Source of the DNA: Phoronis australis | Lineage: Eukaryota; Phoronida; Phoronidae | NCBI GenBank assembly: GCA_002633005.1 | Contig: NMRA01000103.1 | Coordinates: 403,612 to 467,611 of the forward strand | DNA length: 64,000 bases | Direction: 5' to 3' | Shown here: positions 23,400 to 33,584 of the stretch, one piece after another | Layout: the number at the start of each line of letters is the position of its first letter | Position numbering within the stretch: the stretch's first letter is position 1 | Notes under the pieces: generated by a model | Seen by the model: only the letters and a program-made list of their open reading frames with translations | Databases searched by the model: none | Told to the model about the DNA's origin: nothing | Position numbers and translations under genes: made by a program

Positions 23400-24408
23400 G
23401 CCGCCTCAAAGTATTTTCATAAAATTTGGAATATATTCCATCTATCAGTTAGATGGCGCTATCCTCTCGTTTTCGGATAGATTTGACGTAGTTTGCGCCA
23501 CCTAGTGGCCATTTGTACTGCTTTCGAGTCTGTTTTTGGTGTCCACCGCTCTATCAACCAAACCACTCTAAGGGTGATTGGCATGTATGTTCTTCTTGCT
23601 ATGAAGAGGTTGGTTGACGACGGATTTTCCGACAACTTCGACTACTGTGGCGCGTCCTAGTGGCAGTGTTTTTTTGCGCTTATGGCTGTATCTCCTCTAC
23701 TCCCCGGCATATCTCCTAAACCGTTTGAAGGATCTTTAGTAAATTTAGCAAGGATTGTTGATAACGGACGACGACATTCGCTGGGATCGGACTACCGGTG
23801 CGGCCCGTATTGGCAATTTTAGTTTTCTACGTTTACCTCTGTATTTTCAAAGGTCCTCAACGGAGTTTTATACTGAGTAGGCATCTTTGTGGTGAGGTGA
23901 AGCTATCCTCTCATTTTCAGACGGATTCAAGGTATTTTACACCACCTAATGGCCTTTTTCACTGTTTTCGAGTGTTTTTTGGCGTCCACCCATCTATAAA
24001 CCAAACCATTCTAAGGATGATTTTTAAAATTGGCGTATACTGTTCTCAGTGTGAAGACGGCGGTTGACGATGACTTCGACTACTGTAGCGCCTCCTACTG
24101 GTGGTTTTGCTTTGTTTTGCGCCTATAGCTGAATCTCCTAAGCCCACTGCAGGATCTTTATTAAATTTAGTAAGTGTATTTATATGAAGCTAAAAAGATT
24201 GACGACTTTCAGGCGGACGCTGTGCCCCCTAGTGGTAATTTCATTTTCCCTTTGTTTCTGTGACGTTCCTTGACAGATTTTATAAAACTTTGAATTTAGT
24301 AAATAGCCTTTTACTGAAAAAGTGATGGCCATACAAATAAACAACTCTTGAAGCACACAGTTTGAGGTTCATTCGTGGGCACATTTCAACGCTCTGCGTT
24401 TGTCTTGT
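23400..24408. repeat. Interspersed repeat with internal tandem units, copy A
   Basis: Two diverged units of about 400-450 bp share blocks such as GGCGTCCACC, CACCTAGTGGCC, GGATCTTTA(G/T)TAAATTTAG and GACTTCGACTACTGT. The right edge reads GTGGGCACATTTCAACGCTCTGCGTT. The same blocks in the same order occur at 46.7-47.8 kb. No coding frame survives. Confidence 0.8.
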
Positions 24409-24469
24409 TTGGTTTCCCGTCACGGCATACGTATGTATGTATGTATGTAAGTAAATAACAATAAAACCG

Positions 24470-24583
24470 AACTGAGGAGCTAAAGACCTAACTCAAGGTC
24501 TAGCAATGTGGCCAGTGGGATTCGCACACACGACCTTGACTATAGAAAGCGGTCATTCATCCAACTAGGTCACACTGCCTCTT
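24470..24583 (-). mobile_element. tRNA-derived SINE, copy 1
   Basis: Read on the minus strand it has a box-A-like segment (GTGACCTAGTTGGA) and a box-B-like segment (GTGTGCGAATCCCAC) about 35 bp apart, followed by GCTAGACCTTGAGTTAGGTC. The copy at 43.8 kb has the same order of parts and the same tail. A short (ATGT)n run flanks it. Confidence 0.6.
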
Positions 24584-25086
24584 GTTTTAACTGTGATAAC
24601 TATACATTTTAGTTCATATAATTAGCTATCACATGCCAAATATTATCCACTAAGCGATGGAAGGTGCAGTGGTTTTGAACTCGGAAAAATGACGCAACTT
24701 ACAAATAAATCATAGTGCATACATTTATTACCTGCAGAACATAACAAAACCCTTAACATACTCATAATCATTAATCTGAGACACACTAGTTTCCATAATG
24801 CCTGAGCCCCGCAATTGCTTATCAGGAGCGTATAATCGTTAAACTGTATGGTTCTGGTCCGCGCCCAATTAAGTCTGAAACTAGCACCTCACAACTGACC
24901 ACAAGTGCTGTTGGGTAAAAACAAACCCCGACACGTTATTTAACAAGCATTAGCCGATGCAGCGGATAAAAACGATCTATTTCAAGTGACATGAGGTGAC
25001 TTTCTTTTTAAATCTATGTGCAACTAAAAACAGCATGTCACCATTTTTACAATTTTTTTAAATAAAGACAGACCAGAACCAGTTAC

Positions 25087-25248
25087 CTATTTTCTTCGAT
25101 CCAATACAATTGTGCAGTTCCCTAGACTCAAGAATTTTGCCAGAAAAGCCAATGTGATCAGGTGCTCGGCTTGTAAAGAATGGCGACATCTCGCGCAATC
25201 TTGAGTACACGAAACGCAGCCCCGGCAGTCCACTCGACACGCAAATAT
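25087..25248 (-). CDS. Candidate exon, frame unresolved
   Basis: A good acceptor (cactttagcag) and a donor (AAATAG/GTAACT) flank 162 bp on the minus strand. In phase 1 it reads through ICVSSGLPGLRFVYSRLREM and SGKILESRELHN. In phase 0 it is Cys-rich (CRGCVSCTQDCARC) but ends in TAG exactly at the donor. It may be an upstream exon of the 22.1-23.1 kb gene, though neither phase joins that gene's first exon cleanly. Confidence 0.3.
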   Translation of the reverse strand: MFACRVDCRGCVSCTQDCARCRHSLQAEHLITLAFLAKFLSLGNCTIVLDRRK

Positions 25249-26082
25249 CTGCTAAAGTGCATAGTCACTCAACAAACACACACCAATGATTGACAAGGGG
25301 TACGATGGAATGGTGTTAAAATGAAAATTCTATAACCGCTTTATCGCGTTGTCATGTAGTCTAGAACTGGAATGTTTTACCCCGCTTTAAAGCCTCGATA
25401 CACTATCACACAATTTCAATAAAGTCACTTTACTATTCAAACGATAAGAACAGCGTAGCCACGAGGAGGGTGGGGCACAACGGACCCATGACCCCCTACT
25501 CATTACAAAACAGTCTTTCCCAAGACCCAAAGCACCTTTAAAAGACACTAATCTATGTTTTAGCCTATTAACAAACATTAAACCAGGACTAAATCACTAA
25601 GTTTTGGGAACAAAAAATATTTAAGCAGTGGCGTGTACACTGTCTGCGCTGGGGCAACATGACGCACGATGTCACCTCACCCAACCTCATCCAAACGGGA
25701 CGTAGAGCAACTTGATCCAGAATAACTTAGCGGGCAAGGTGGAAGAAATTACCAGTTTCCCACTTGCTCACCCACATGGAAGTCTAATCCTTTTACAACA
25801 TATCTGTCAGGATGTGCTGGGATGCTTGGCTGACTGGGGGAGAAGTTGCTCTAGGGCAACTTGCTCCAGGTTAACTGGTTTTTACATCAGGGGCAGTGCA
25901 GGTCATGCAATGGTGACAAAATAAATTTTGGGTGAAATTCCTAAGACATGGTTTTAGTAAACTTTTATGAAACTTGTAATAGCTATAAACCAAATTTCTT
26001 CAAAAAAGTGAATTTTTACTTTAGATCACTGGCTTCAATAAAATTAGCTTCAACTCCTTCCTAACTCAGGTGAGAAATGACT

Positions 26083-26331
26083 CCAGGTGCCTGTTCCAAG
26101 AAACTGACTTTCATTTTTGACTCGAGTCTGAAATATGTCTCAACTTCCAAACTTAGAAAATTCCACATCAGGTAAGACAATCAAAATCAAGAAAAAAATA
26201 AAGTCAAATGCTTAAGTCAAATTTAAGATCTCTTTCTTGAAACCATCTGGAGACAAATTTAAGTTTTTTTTTAAAATTAACTGAAATTTAAGATTTGTCT
26301 TAGCTCAGTCAGTTTTCTTGAAATGGGCCCC
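26083..26331. mobile_element. Small foldback/MITE-like element
   Basis: GGTGCCTGTTCCAAGAAACTGACTTTC near 26097 is echoed in reverse complement by CAGTTTTCTTGAAATGGGCC near 26310. The interior holds repeated TTAAGTC/AATTTAAG blocks. It lies downstream of EFCAB7. Confidence 0.5.
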
Positions 26332-26374
26332 AGGGCTGAAAAAACTGACAGTTTACTATTCCCATAGCCCCTGC

Positions 26375-26503
26375 TCAGACTAGGCATGCCACGACAAGCC
26401 AGCTTGTACAGCTTGATCTCACAATAACCACATATCCTCAGACTATGCATGCCACCACACTCCACCTTGTACAGCTTGATCTCACAGTAGCCATATATCC
26501 TTC
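26375..26503. repeat. Two-copy 64-bp tandem repeat
   Basis: Two adjacent units share CAGACTA(G/T)GCATGCCAC and CTTGTACAGCTTGATCTCACA with a few substitutions. It is in the region 3' of EFCAB7 and has no coding sense. Confidence 0.8.
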
Positions 26504-27114
26504 CTTCTTTCAAAGCCCTGGTATCACCTCAAATTTGACTAAGAAACAATTTGGGACAAGAAATCAAAAGTTTGCTTTCCTGATGTAAGACCGGCTTCTT
26601 GTGCTATTAAACAGACTACCGGTAATCTGCCAATGTGCTTTTAAGTTCACATTCACTTCAAGAGAAACTATGGAGTGTTTACAGCATTTCGCTTGACAAT
26701 AACGCCCAAAGTAGATATGTCATCAACATACTAAACTATACACCTGTTCACTAAGTACAGTACATCTTCTTCAGGACAAGTACAGCAGATTTAGCCTACA
26801 CAGACTTTTAGCATAAAACAGACAGACAGACGGACACACCCCGAAGTACACAGCAAACATCAACTAATTGCAAATATCAAAACTTTTTGTCCACAACCTG
26901 GGCAGAGAGGGAATTATGGATGGTAGTTGGCAGGAATTAGGTCTCAATGATGTCTATTCATTTAGGATAGGATCTTGTGATTAGAAGACAAAATAATTGT
27001 TCCAAGGAGAAGTGATCCCCAGTTCTCAACACCATGGCATCTGAAGCAGCATTCAGATACTATAATCCTGCTCCGTGGGATTACCTCCATCAACAAGCAT
27101 ACCATCACTACCAA

Positions 27115-30100
27115 TCACACCACTTCTGGTTGTTCCGGGACAGCAACAACCCATTCTTTCTGTTCGTCTTTTGGCAGTAAATGGTGTCCTATAACTGAGC
27201 CTTTGGCGGGCACAGTCACGGTACAGTCGAGTGATACGTTACTCACCACATTCTTGCACTTACTGCAGTCTAGTTTCACAACCGTTTTACTAGAAGATTG
27301 ATTCTGCATGACAATCGATGTGCGGTAGTCGTTCTGATACACATACATAGACAAATCTTTTGCACCCTTCACTTTCGTGCATTCCCCTTTGCTCTCTATT
27401 GACTCACACACGGCAGAGTTCACAAGCGAAGCACCACCCTCGACAGATTTGACCTTGAGCAGGGGTGAACTTACACCGTTCTCCACAAAAACATCTAACA
27501 CGAACACGCAAGCCTCGTCCAATTCCAAGCTTCTGTTGAAGCCCATGCTGGTCAAGGTCACCCAGAGGTCATCGCTATCACCATCATTGTCTTCAGCCTC
27601 CATCTGGTTCAATTGAATGAACCCTTTCTTTGTCAACTCACCATCCTTCAGTTCAATGTTTTCCTCCACAACTGCCCATTCATCATCAGCCACTTCCTCT
27701 CCGCTAGTCCGCAGATTAAACCAATTGAATTCATCCCTGCTCAGTGTACCATTGTCATCCAAGTCAGCCATGTCAAAAATGGCTGACAGGGCATCTTTGA
27801 ATGCTTTTGTCAGCACAACGTTGTCATCTTTGTCTTTCTTCACCAACTTGGTCTCGGTTTTTGTTTCCGTTTTCCGCCGGTGAAGGCGGCAGCCACTGGT
27901 GAATGGTAGGAGAGTGTACGTGCCTTTGTCAAGGTCTGTACGCACAGAGAATGCTCCTTTGCTGTCTCGCTGCTCCGTGAATGTCACCACACGCTTGGTA
28001 TCACTGGCATCCCTATCACGCACCACAAACAACGCCATGTCAACAGGCGGCAGGTCACCCTCTGCTGAAGGCTGCGATGGAGATATCTTGAGCCAGACAT
28101 TAGAATCCTGCTTCAATGTCAGCGTGTAAAGGTGGGAGCTGATGGCTCCCTTGTCCTCCACATGAAAACAGCCCTTGGAGTACAAATGGGACCATCTGGA
28201 CAATGTTCTTGGTTCCTGCACAGACGGTTTTATATCAGCCACAGGGGAATGCGAGACCATGTTGGTTAAACGCTTCACTCTTGGTGAAGGTTTGGGAACT
28301 TCTTTTGGCTGGTCGCTAGTTCTATCACGTGACCTCGGGCTTTTATCCCGAGGACTGGGATCTCGTTCCCTTCCTGAAGAAGGCCGCTTCACTTTCCTTT
28401 TTTCTCGTCTTTCTAGACGATCCATTGCTGACTTTTTACTTTTGTTTGTTGTCGACAGTATCATGGCACTGAACTCCTTGTAATCAAGTTTACCATCTTT
28501 ATCTGTGTCAACCTCGTCAATCATTGCTTTGACTTCATCACGTGACATTCTTTCACCTCTGGTTGTCATTACACGACACAATTCTTCATGAGTGATAAAT
28601 CCATCACCATTCGAGTCAATTTTACGAAATGCTTTAACAAGCCCGTCCTCTGTAGTCAGAGGTTCTGACTTACAAATCTGACAGAACTCATCGAACGTTA
28701 TCTCGACCTTAGACTTTGTCCAGTATTTGTCCAGGACTTTTCTGGTTGGGTTACGGCCAGTTTGCTGTAGAGCTAACTCTAGCTGATGCCGACTGGTAAG
28801 ACGATCACTGATGTCGTCTGCAACCTGTAACAAAGAGAAAACTTCGTAGCAATGGATGAGACCGAGATAGCAACAGAAGATTATAACGAAGGTGCATCTG
28901 ATTTAGCTGCTGTACTACTAGTGTAACAACAGCATCCCTTTGCTGTTTTCCGGAATTTCGCTGAAGCAGTCACATGTATCAACTAGCTGCAAACTTTTAA
29001 TATAAAAATATAGGAAACAATTATTGTATATCCGTTCATGCGCTTAGTGTTCTCACATTTTGAAGTGCTGCCATCTCGTAGCACGTAAGTTTCTAGTTAG
29101 CAACACCATGTGAAGACAATACATTTCACAGACAAATAGATGGCATGTTTGCCAGTGCATTTTTGTAAGTTAAGATATACAAGTTCTTTCACAAAATCTG
29201 AGACACATCTGTATCCAAAAGTGCATATTAGTGTGGTATGTTTAACAGTATATTCTGACAAGGAGTCTAGTTTTTTGAAGTTTTGAATTTTTAAAGTCAA
29301 GTCATCTCTATTCTGATGTTACGTCATTTTTTTAAATTCTAAAAGGTGATATGCTAGACGAGGAAAATGATGTCAAGTGCACAATTTTCTTGATCAGTTT
29401 TACTGAACCCCCATCAATGTGCTACACTGCGATGTACACTTAAAGCACTTAGACACGTAAGTCTATACAGAACTTCAATTTTTTTCTAAGTAAACTACAT
29501 CAGCGGCTTTCTGGCTTTTTACACTGCAGCAATACCAATTGTTCCTTAAGTGTCTGGTACAGTATATTAAGGCTCTTCCATAGGACTGAAGGCGTTGATA
29601 ATGTGTACAGGGACGGGTGGTGCAACCCTGGCAGCCAAGTTTCAAGCACCAGAGAACTCTGGCAGACCATAAATGTAGTGCACTATAGTGATAGGCTTTC
29701 TGCTGAGGTCATGAAGATCGACCATGATGTGATTTTAAAATTTAAATGCTATAGACATGCCCAATGATACAGAACAGAAATGGCTCAGTTGCCAATTTGG
29801 GTAACTGAATAAAGGACTGTTAAACGCACAGGTGTAAAAATGGCAAATTATCGATTTGGGTAACTGAACGAAGGACTGCTTGAAAAAAAGTTTGATTATA
29901 TAAGGAAATACTTGTTCGAGTTGAAAGGAATTAAAGACATCGACAGCCTTCTAAGGTTTCCTTCTATGCGCAAAAGGTGTTTATAGCAACGTGACTTTGA
30001 TGCTTTAATCTGTGTGACCAAGGACCCAATCTCATATTGATTCCTAGGTGTGAGGCATAATTTGCCAAAAAGCTTATAGAGTATGAAGAGCTTATGGAAG

Positions 30101-31359
30101 TATCGCCATCTCTACTGATAAGTAAAAGCGGTGGTACTGGCTTTAAGGTTTCAACATGAGTCAGCCGCAAAGTAGATGTATGGAATTTCCGTTAGCCTCA
30201 TAGCATACGAGTTGTGCTCTAAAACGTTCGTGACATACTCAGTAAGCTCCCGTGATTTCGTCTTGCTACAGTAATAAAAAAACAAATCTAACAGTCTAAG
30301 CTTTAGAATTAAAAACCGGACGATCGCCGCACAAACGAAGAAGTATGTTGGCACTTGTTGTCCTGTGTAAATATCCTGTTGATGTCTAACGAATAGACGA
30401 AACATTGATTTAATTATCATGAACTTCTTCATTTGTGCGGGGATCGTTGGGTTCTTAATCTTACTGTGGCCAAGAACTGATTTAACTAAGCTTTAGGGTG
30501 TCTAAATCATAGTCTAAATCAGTAAATGAGTAAATGGTCACTTTTGATTGTCCACGATTTTGATAACACACTATCACTAGTAAACAAGGAACGACAGTGG
30601 CAAGGTACCTAAACAACACGGTTAACGGACTCATAGTCATAAACAAGGTCACAGACGCATGAACACGACTCACGTACCTGCAAACACTGTTCACTGACTA
30701 ACACGGGAACGGACTCAAAAACACGATCCATCCACCGAAATACACGGGACACGGACTCACATTCACGAAGAAACACGGTTAATGGACGGCCAAACACGGT
30801 TTACGAACAAAATGTATTGTGACAGCTGACCCAGGAAGCCGATGAGTCCATGACCCGTGTTTATGGCATGCTTTATTGGAGTGAACCATGTTTGGCAGTC
30901 CGTTAACCGTGTTTCTTCGTGAATGTGAGTCCCTATCCCGTGTATTTTGGTGAATGTATCGTTTTTGGTTGTTCGTTCCCGTGTTTGTGAGTCAGTGAAC
31001 GGTGTTTGCAGGTACGTGAGTCGTGTTCATGCGTCCGTGACCGTGTTTATGACTATGATGAGTCCGTTAACAGAGTACTTTATGTACCTTGAGTGGGCTT
31101 ACGAGCTACAATGTGAAGTGTGAATCCCTAAGTGACATTATCACGCTGATCCCGAGTATCTATGCTGCCCCTCAGGCTCATATATGCTTAGCAACTTGTC
31201 CTAATCAACTAATTTCGGCCTGCTACTCACGCTGATGTATGCCGCTTTACATTCGTGAACAAACGACTCATCTTGACTGTGAATTGAGCGTTCTAGACTT
31301 TCAGACGGACGTTCCTTAGATGGACGGTTCTGAGATCTCGGTGTGGACGATCGCGACAT
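27115..31359 (-). CDS. EFCAB7: EF-hand calcium-binding domain protein 7
   Basis: Two coding exons, 31231-31359 (MSRSSTPRSQ to AAYIS, donor GTGAGT) and 27115-28824 (acceptor tttgttacag), join in phase 0 to give 612 residues, close to the roughly 630 of vertebrate EFCAB7. Two canonical EF-hand loops lie at residues 113-124 (DSNGDGFITHEE) and 149-160 (DTDKDGKLDYKE). A third, at 397-408 (DLDDNGTLSRDE), has Asn at a ligand position. A basic Ser/Arg linker follows EF2. The C-terminal half (LRTSGEE, DLWVTLTSMGFN) matches the family closely from memory. In vertebrates EFCAB7 with IQCE anchors the EVC-EVC2 complex at the base of the primary cilium and promotes Hedgehog signalling; the same role here is inferred. 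Most of the protein lies in one 1.7-kb exon, far fewer introns than in vertebrates. Confidence 0.95.
29775..29882. repeat. Two-copy short tandem duplication in EFCAB7 intron
   Basis: AATTTGGGTAACTGAATAAAGGACTG and GATTTGGGTAACTGAACGAAGGACTG recur about 62 bp apart with similar upstream sequence (AATGGC...). No coding sense. Confidence 0.6.
30621..31071. mobile_element. Long foldback element in EFCAB7 intron 1
   Basis: Arm 30621-30800 (GTTAACGGACTCATAGTCAT...) is nearly the full reverse complement of 30884-31071 (...ATGACTATGATGAGTCCGTTAAC), with an 83-bp loop. Each arm is itself made of repeated ACGGACTCA / ACACGG motifs. The transcript could fold into a long hairpin. It ends only 160 bp from the first EFCAB7 coding exon. 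Confidence 0.9.
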
Positions 31360-31979
31360 GGTTATAACGTCGATCTACTTAGTAGGCCTTCGACTTCGTC
31401 TTACGAGGTATTCCGATTTTGTAACGCTGTCAACGAATAAAGATTAGCTCCGTTGACGCAAGAATATGACGAGTAAAACTCGTTTGATCACGTGCTCTAT
31501 TTGTAAGTCGGAGTAATATCTCGCGAATATTTGCGTGATTTTGACAATTTGTGAGTGTGCGAAAAGCAAACATATCCCTATTCTGAGCATGCGCACTACT
31601 GTTCGTCTTCTAAACATTTTGTACCCTCTGACACAGCGCCACCTATACTGAAAAGTAACTTTCGTTTAGCACTGTGATAGAGTGATAAACATTTTGCTTC
31701 CTGGTTTAGAAAATGTTCAGCAACGTTGAGATGCGCTTCGATGACGCAAGCCTTGGTTTGCAAGAATGCGGAGTTGTTCATTTGAAGAATTGACGATGAT
31801 TGCTTAAACGTGTGACCATACCCAAAAACGAAAATCGTGTTTTGTTGTGCCCTGCTAAGGGCGAGTTTCGAATCGGGCATGCAGGTTCGGCTAGTTACAG
31901 TGTTAATGACTTTTGTTTCATGTATTGGATCGGTATTGTGTTGGCGGACCACAGGTTAGTAACCATTGTAGTGAAAAAT

Positions 31980-32150
31980 CTCCTTGTCCAAGTTTCAAAT
32001 TCAATACTTCTTGCTTCAATTCCAGGTGTCCTACTAGTCGACCAAAGAGCAATTGCCCGTAGGGCCGTAGGCGAGTGATATGACGCCTGACGGTCTATAC
32101 ATTGTAATGATTGTATCAACTACACTCACTGCAGATTTACCACACTCTTC
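31980..32150 (-). mobile_element. tRNA-like SINE, copy 1 of a local pair
   Basis: On the minus strand: TTGCTCTTTGGTCGACTAG... then GAAGTATTGAATTTGAAACTTGG, resembling tRNA box A and a degraded box B (GGTTCGAAACC type). A close copy follows at 32332-32480 in the same orientation, sharing GTCGACCAAAGAGCAATT, CTTGCTTCAAT and CTACAGATTCACCACAC-type blocks. Confidence 0.5.
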
Positions 32151-32331
32151 CCCATCCAATGACGTCAATGACAATGATTAGGGGTCACGTCGCTGGTCAA
32201 TCAACATCAGATGGGCCTCCTCTACATATACCTCCACCTTATCCAATGGCTTTTATCAAACTCAGCGGGCTGTGTGGTCCCTTGCTGCCGTCGTGAATAT
32301 GTAACGTTGTTGGGTGCCAATGTATATCACC

Positions 32332-32480
32332 TACAGTCCAAGTTTCGAACTTGGTACCTCTTGCTTCAATGCCAGGCATCCTAGCTAGTCGACCAAAGAG
32401 CAATTTATCGTAGGGGAGTGATTAAGAGAAGTCTATATATTACTACACTGACTACAGATTCACCACACCATTTAGTTGCT
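32332..32480 (-). mobile_element. tRNA-like SINE, copy 2 of a local pair
   Basis: The same element as at 31980-32150, with a better preserved box-B-like core on the minus strand (ACCAAGTTCGAAACTTGG). Box A is represented by TGGTCGACTAGCTAGGATG. Confidence 0.5.
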
Positions 32481-32688
32481 TGGGACGACAATTTACAGAC
32501 AGCAAGTTACCTATATTTTGTTAACGTTTGTGTGAAAACATATGCAAATAGACCAACTTTCCTGTTTGATGTTCTTTAGTCCTAAATTTACTCTTTCACT
32601 TCTATAAGTGTGGTGAACTCCTCCAACCTGGCTTTACAGGGCAAGGGAACTCACCATGCTCTGCTCCATCAGAGGGTTCTCCATACTG

Positions 32689-32834
32689 TATAAGAGTCAA
32701 TAAATCTATTACTGGACTTACGGTACGTGGACATTGGCTACGTTGCGTCCTCCTCTCGAGGACTTCATCAGGAGGACGCAACGTAGCCATCTCCACGTAC
32801 CGTAAGTCCAGTAATAGATTTATTGACTCTTATA
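32689..32834. repeat. Near-perfect 66-bp hairpin followed by AT microsatellite
   Basis: Arm 32689-32754 (TATAAGAGTCAATAAATC ... GTCCTCCT) is almost exactly reverse-complementary to 32770-32834, with a 15-bp loop containing CTCGAG. Arms differ at only a couple of positions, so it is young or under constraint. An (AT/ATACAT)n run follows to 32880. Confidence 0.92.
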
Positions 32835-32848
32835 CTATATACATATAC

Positions 32849-32879
<31 letters not shown>

Positions 32880-33584
32880 TGCAGAGGTTCTCAGTGTTCT
32901 GCTCAAAACGTCCCTAGATGAATGTTGGTTCGCACGAGCAAAACATGTTTTCTTCATTTACCTAAACGAAAGAGACTGAACACACAGGCTCAGCGGACAA
33001 CTCTAATATCACCAGCAGGCCCTTATTGGCCAAAACAATAGACCAATTAGCAACAAGAAGGGTTTACGTAACAACCAATTAGACAATCCTAACAAACCTA
33101 GATCTGAAAGGTCAGAGGTCACAATGTTCACGACACCATCAGTGCTACATTTACTTGGCCCACAAGTTAAAAATTGTCTGTGGTCAGCCATGTTTTGTTA
33201 CGGCCAAGGTCACAAGCTTTTGGTCATGCGACCTATAATTTGAAATATTTAGGACGAGAAACTCAAAGGCAGATATTTCCAGTGGTGTCAAAGTATGTCC
33301 AATCTGTTAATCACTGGTAACTGTTTCTATACACATTGTTTATTACACTTTACGCAGACAAGCAGTTGCATGTATGTACAAGATTATCACCTGTTTGCTT
33401 ACAAAATCCACAGGCAATGTGTTGCTTTTTAGCATAGTTTCTTTAGTGTAAGACTGTGATTTAAGGGTTTGTGAGTTCATATCACTTTGTGTCTTAGCTC
33501 AATTTGGGATTGGTAATTGGATCAAATGTCATTACTAGTAGGTCTTCGTGTTATTTTCAGTTTTCTGTCGCACTACTGGCAGAA

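Larger units (their letters stand above)
31360..33584. promoter_or_regulatory. Shared upstream region of EFCAB7 and the Ig receptor
   Basis: EFCAB7 (minus, ATG 31359) and the Ig receptor (plus, ATG 33585) are divergent, and this 2.2-kb interval must hold both promoters. It also holds two SINE-like copies, a perfect hairpin and an AT microsatellite. An acceptor-like ttattttcag ends at 33560, suggesting the receptor has an upstream non-coding first exon. Confidence 0.4.

Noticed and set aside
27377-28483. Plus-strand ORFs opposite EFCAB7
   Set aside because: Antisense shadows of the EFCAB7 exon, Ser/Leu-rich as expected from complementing acidic codons.
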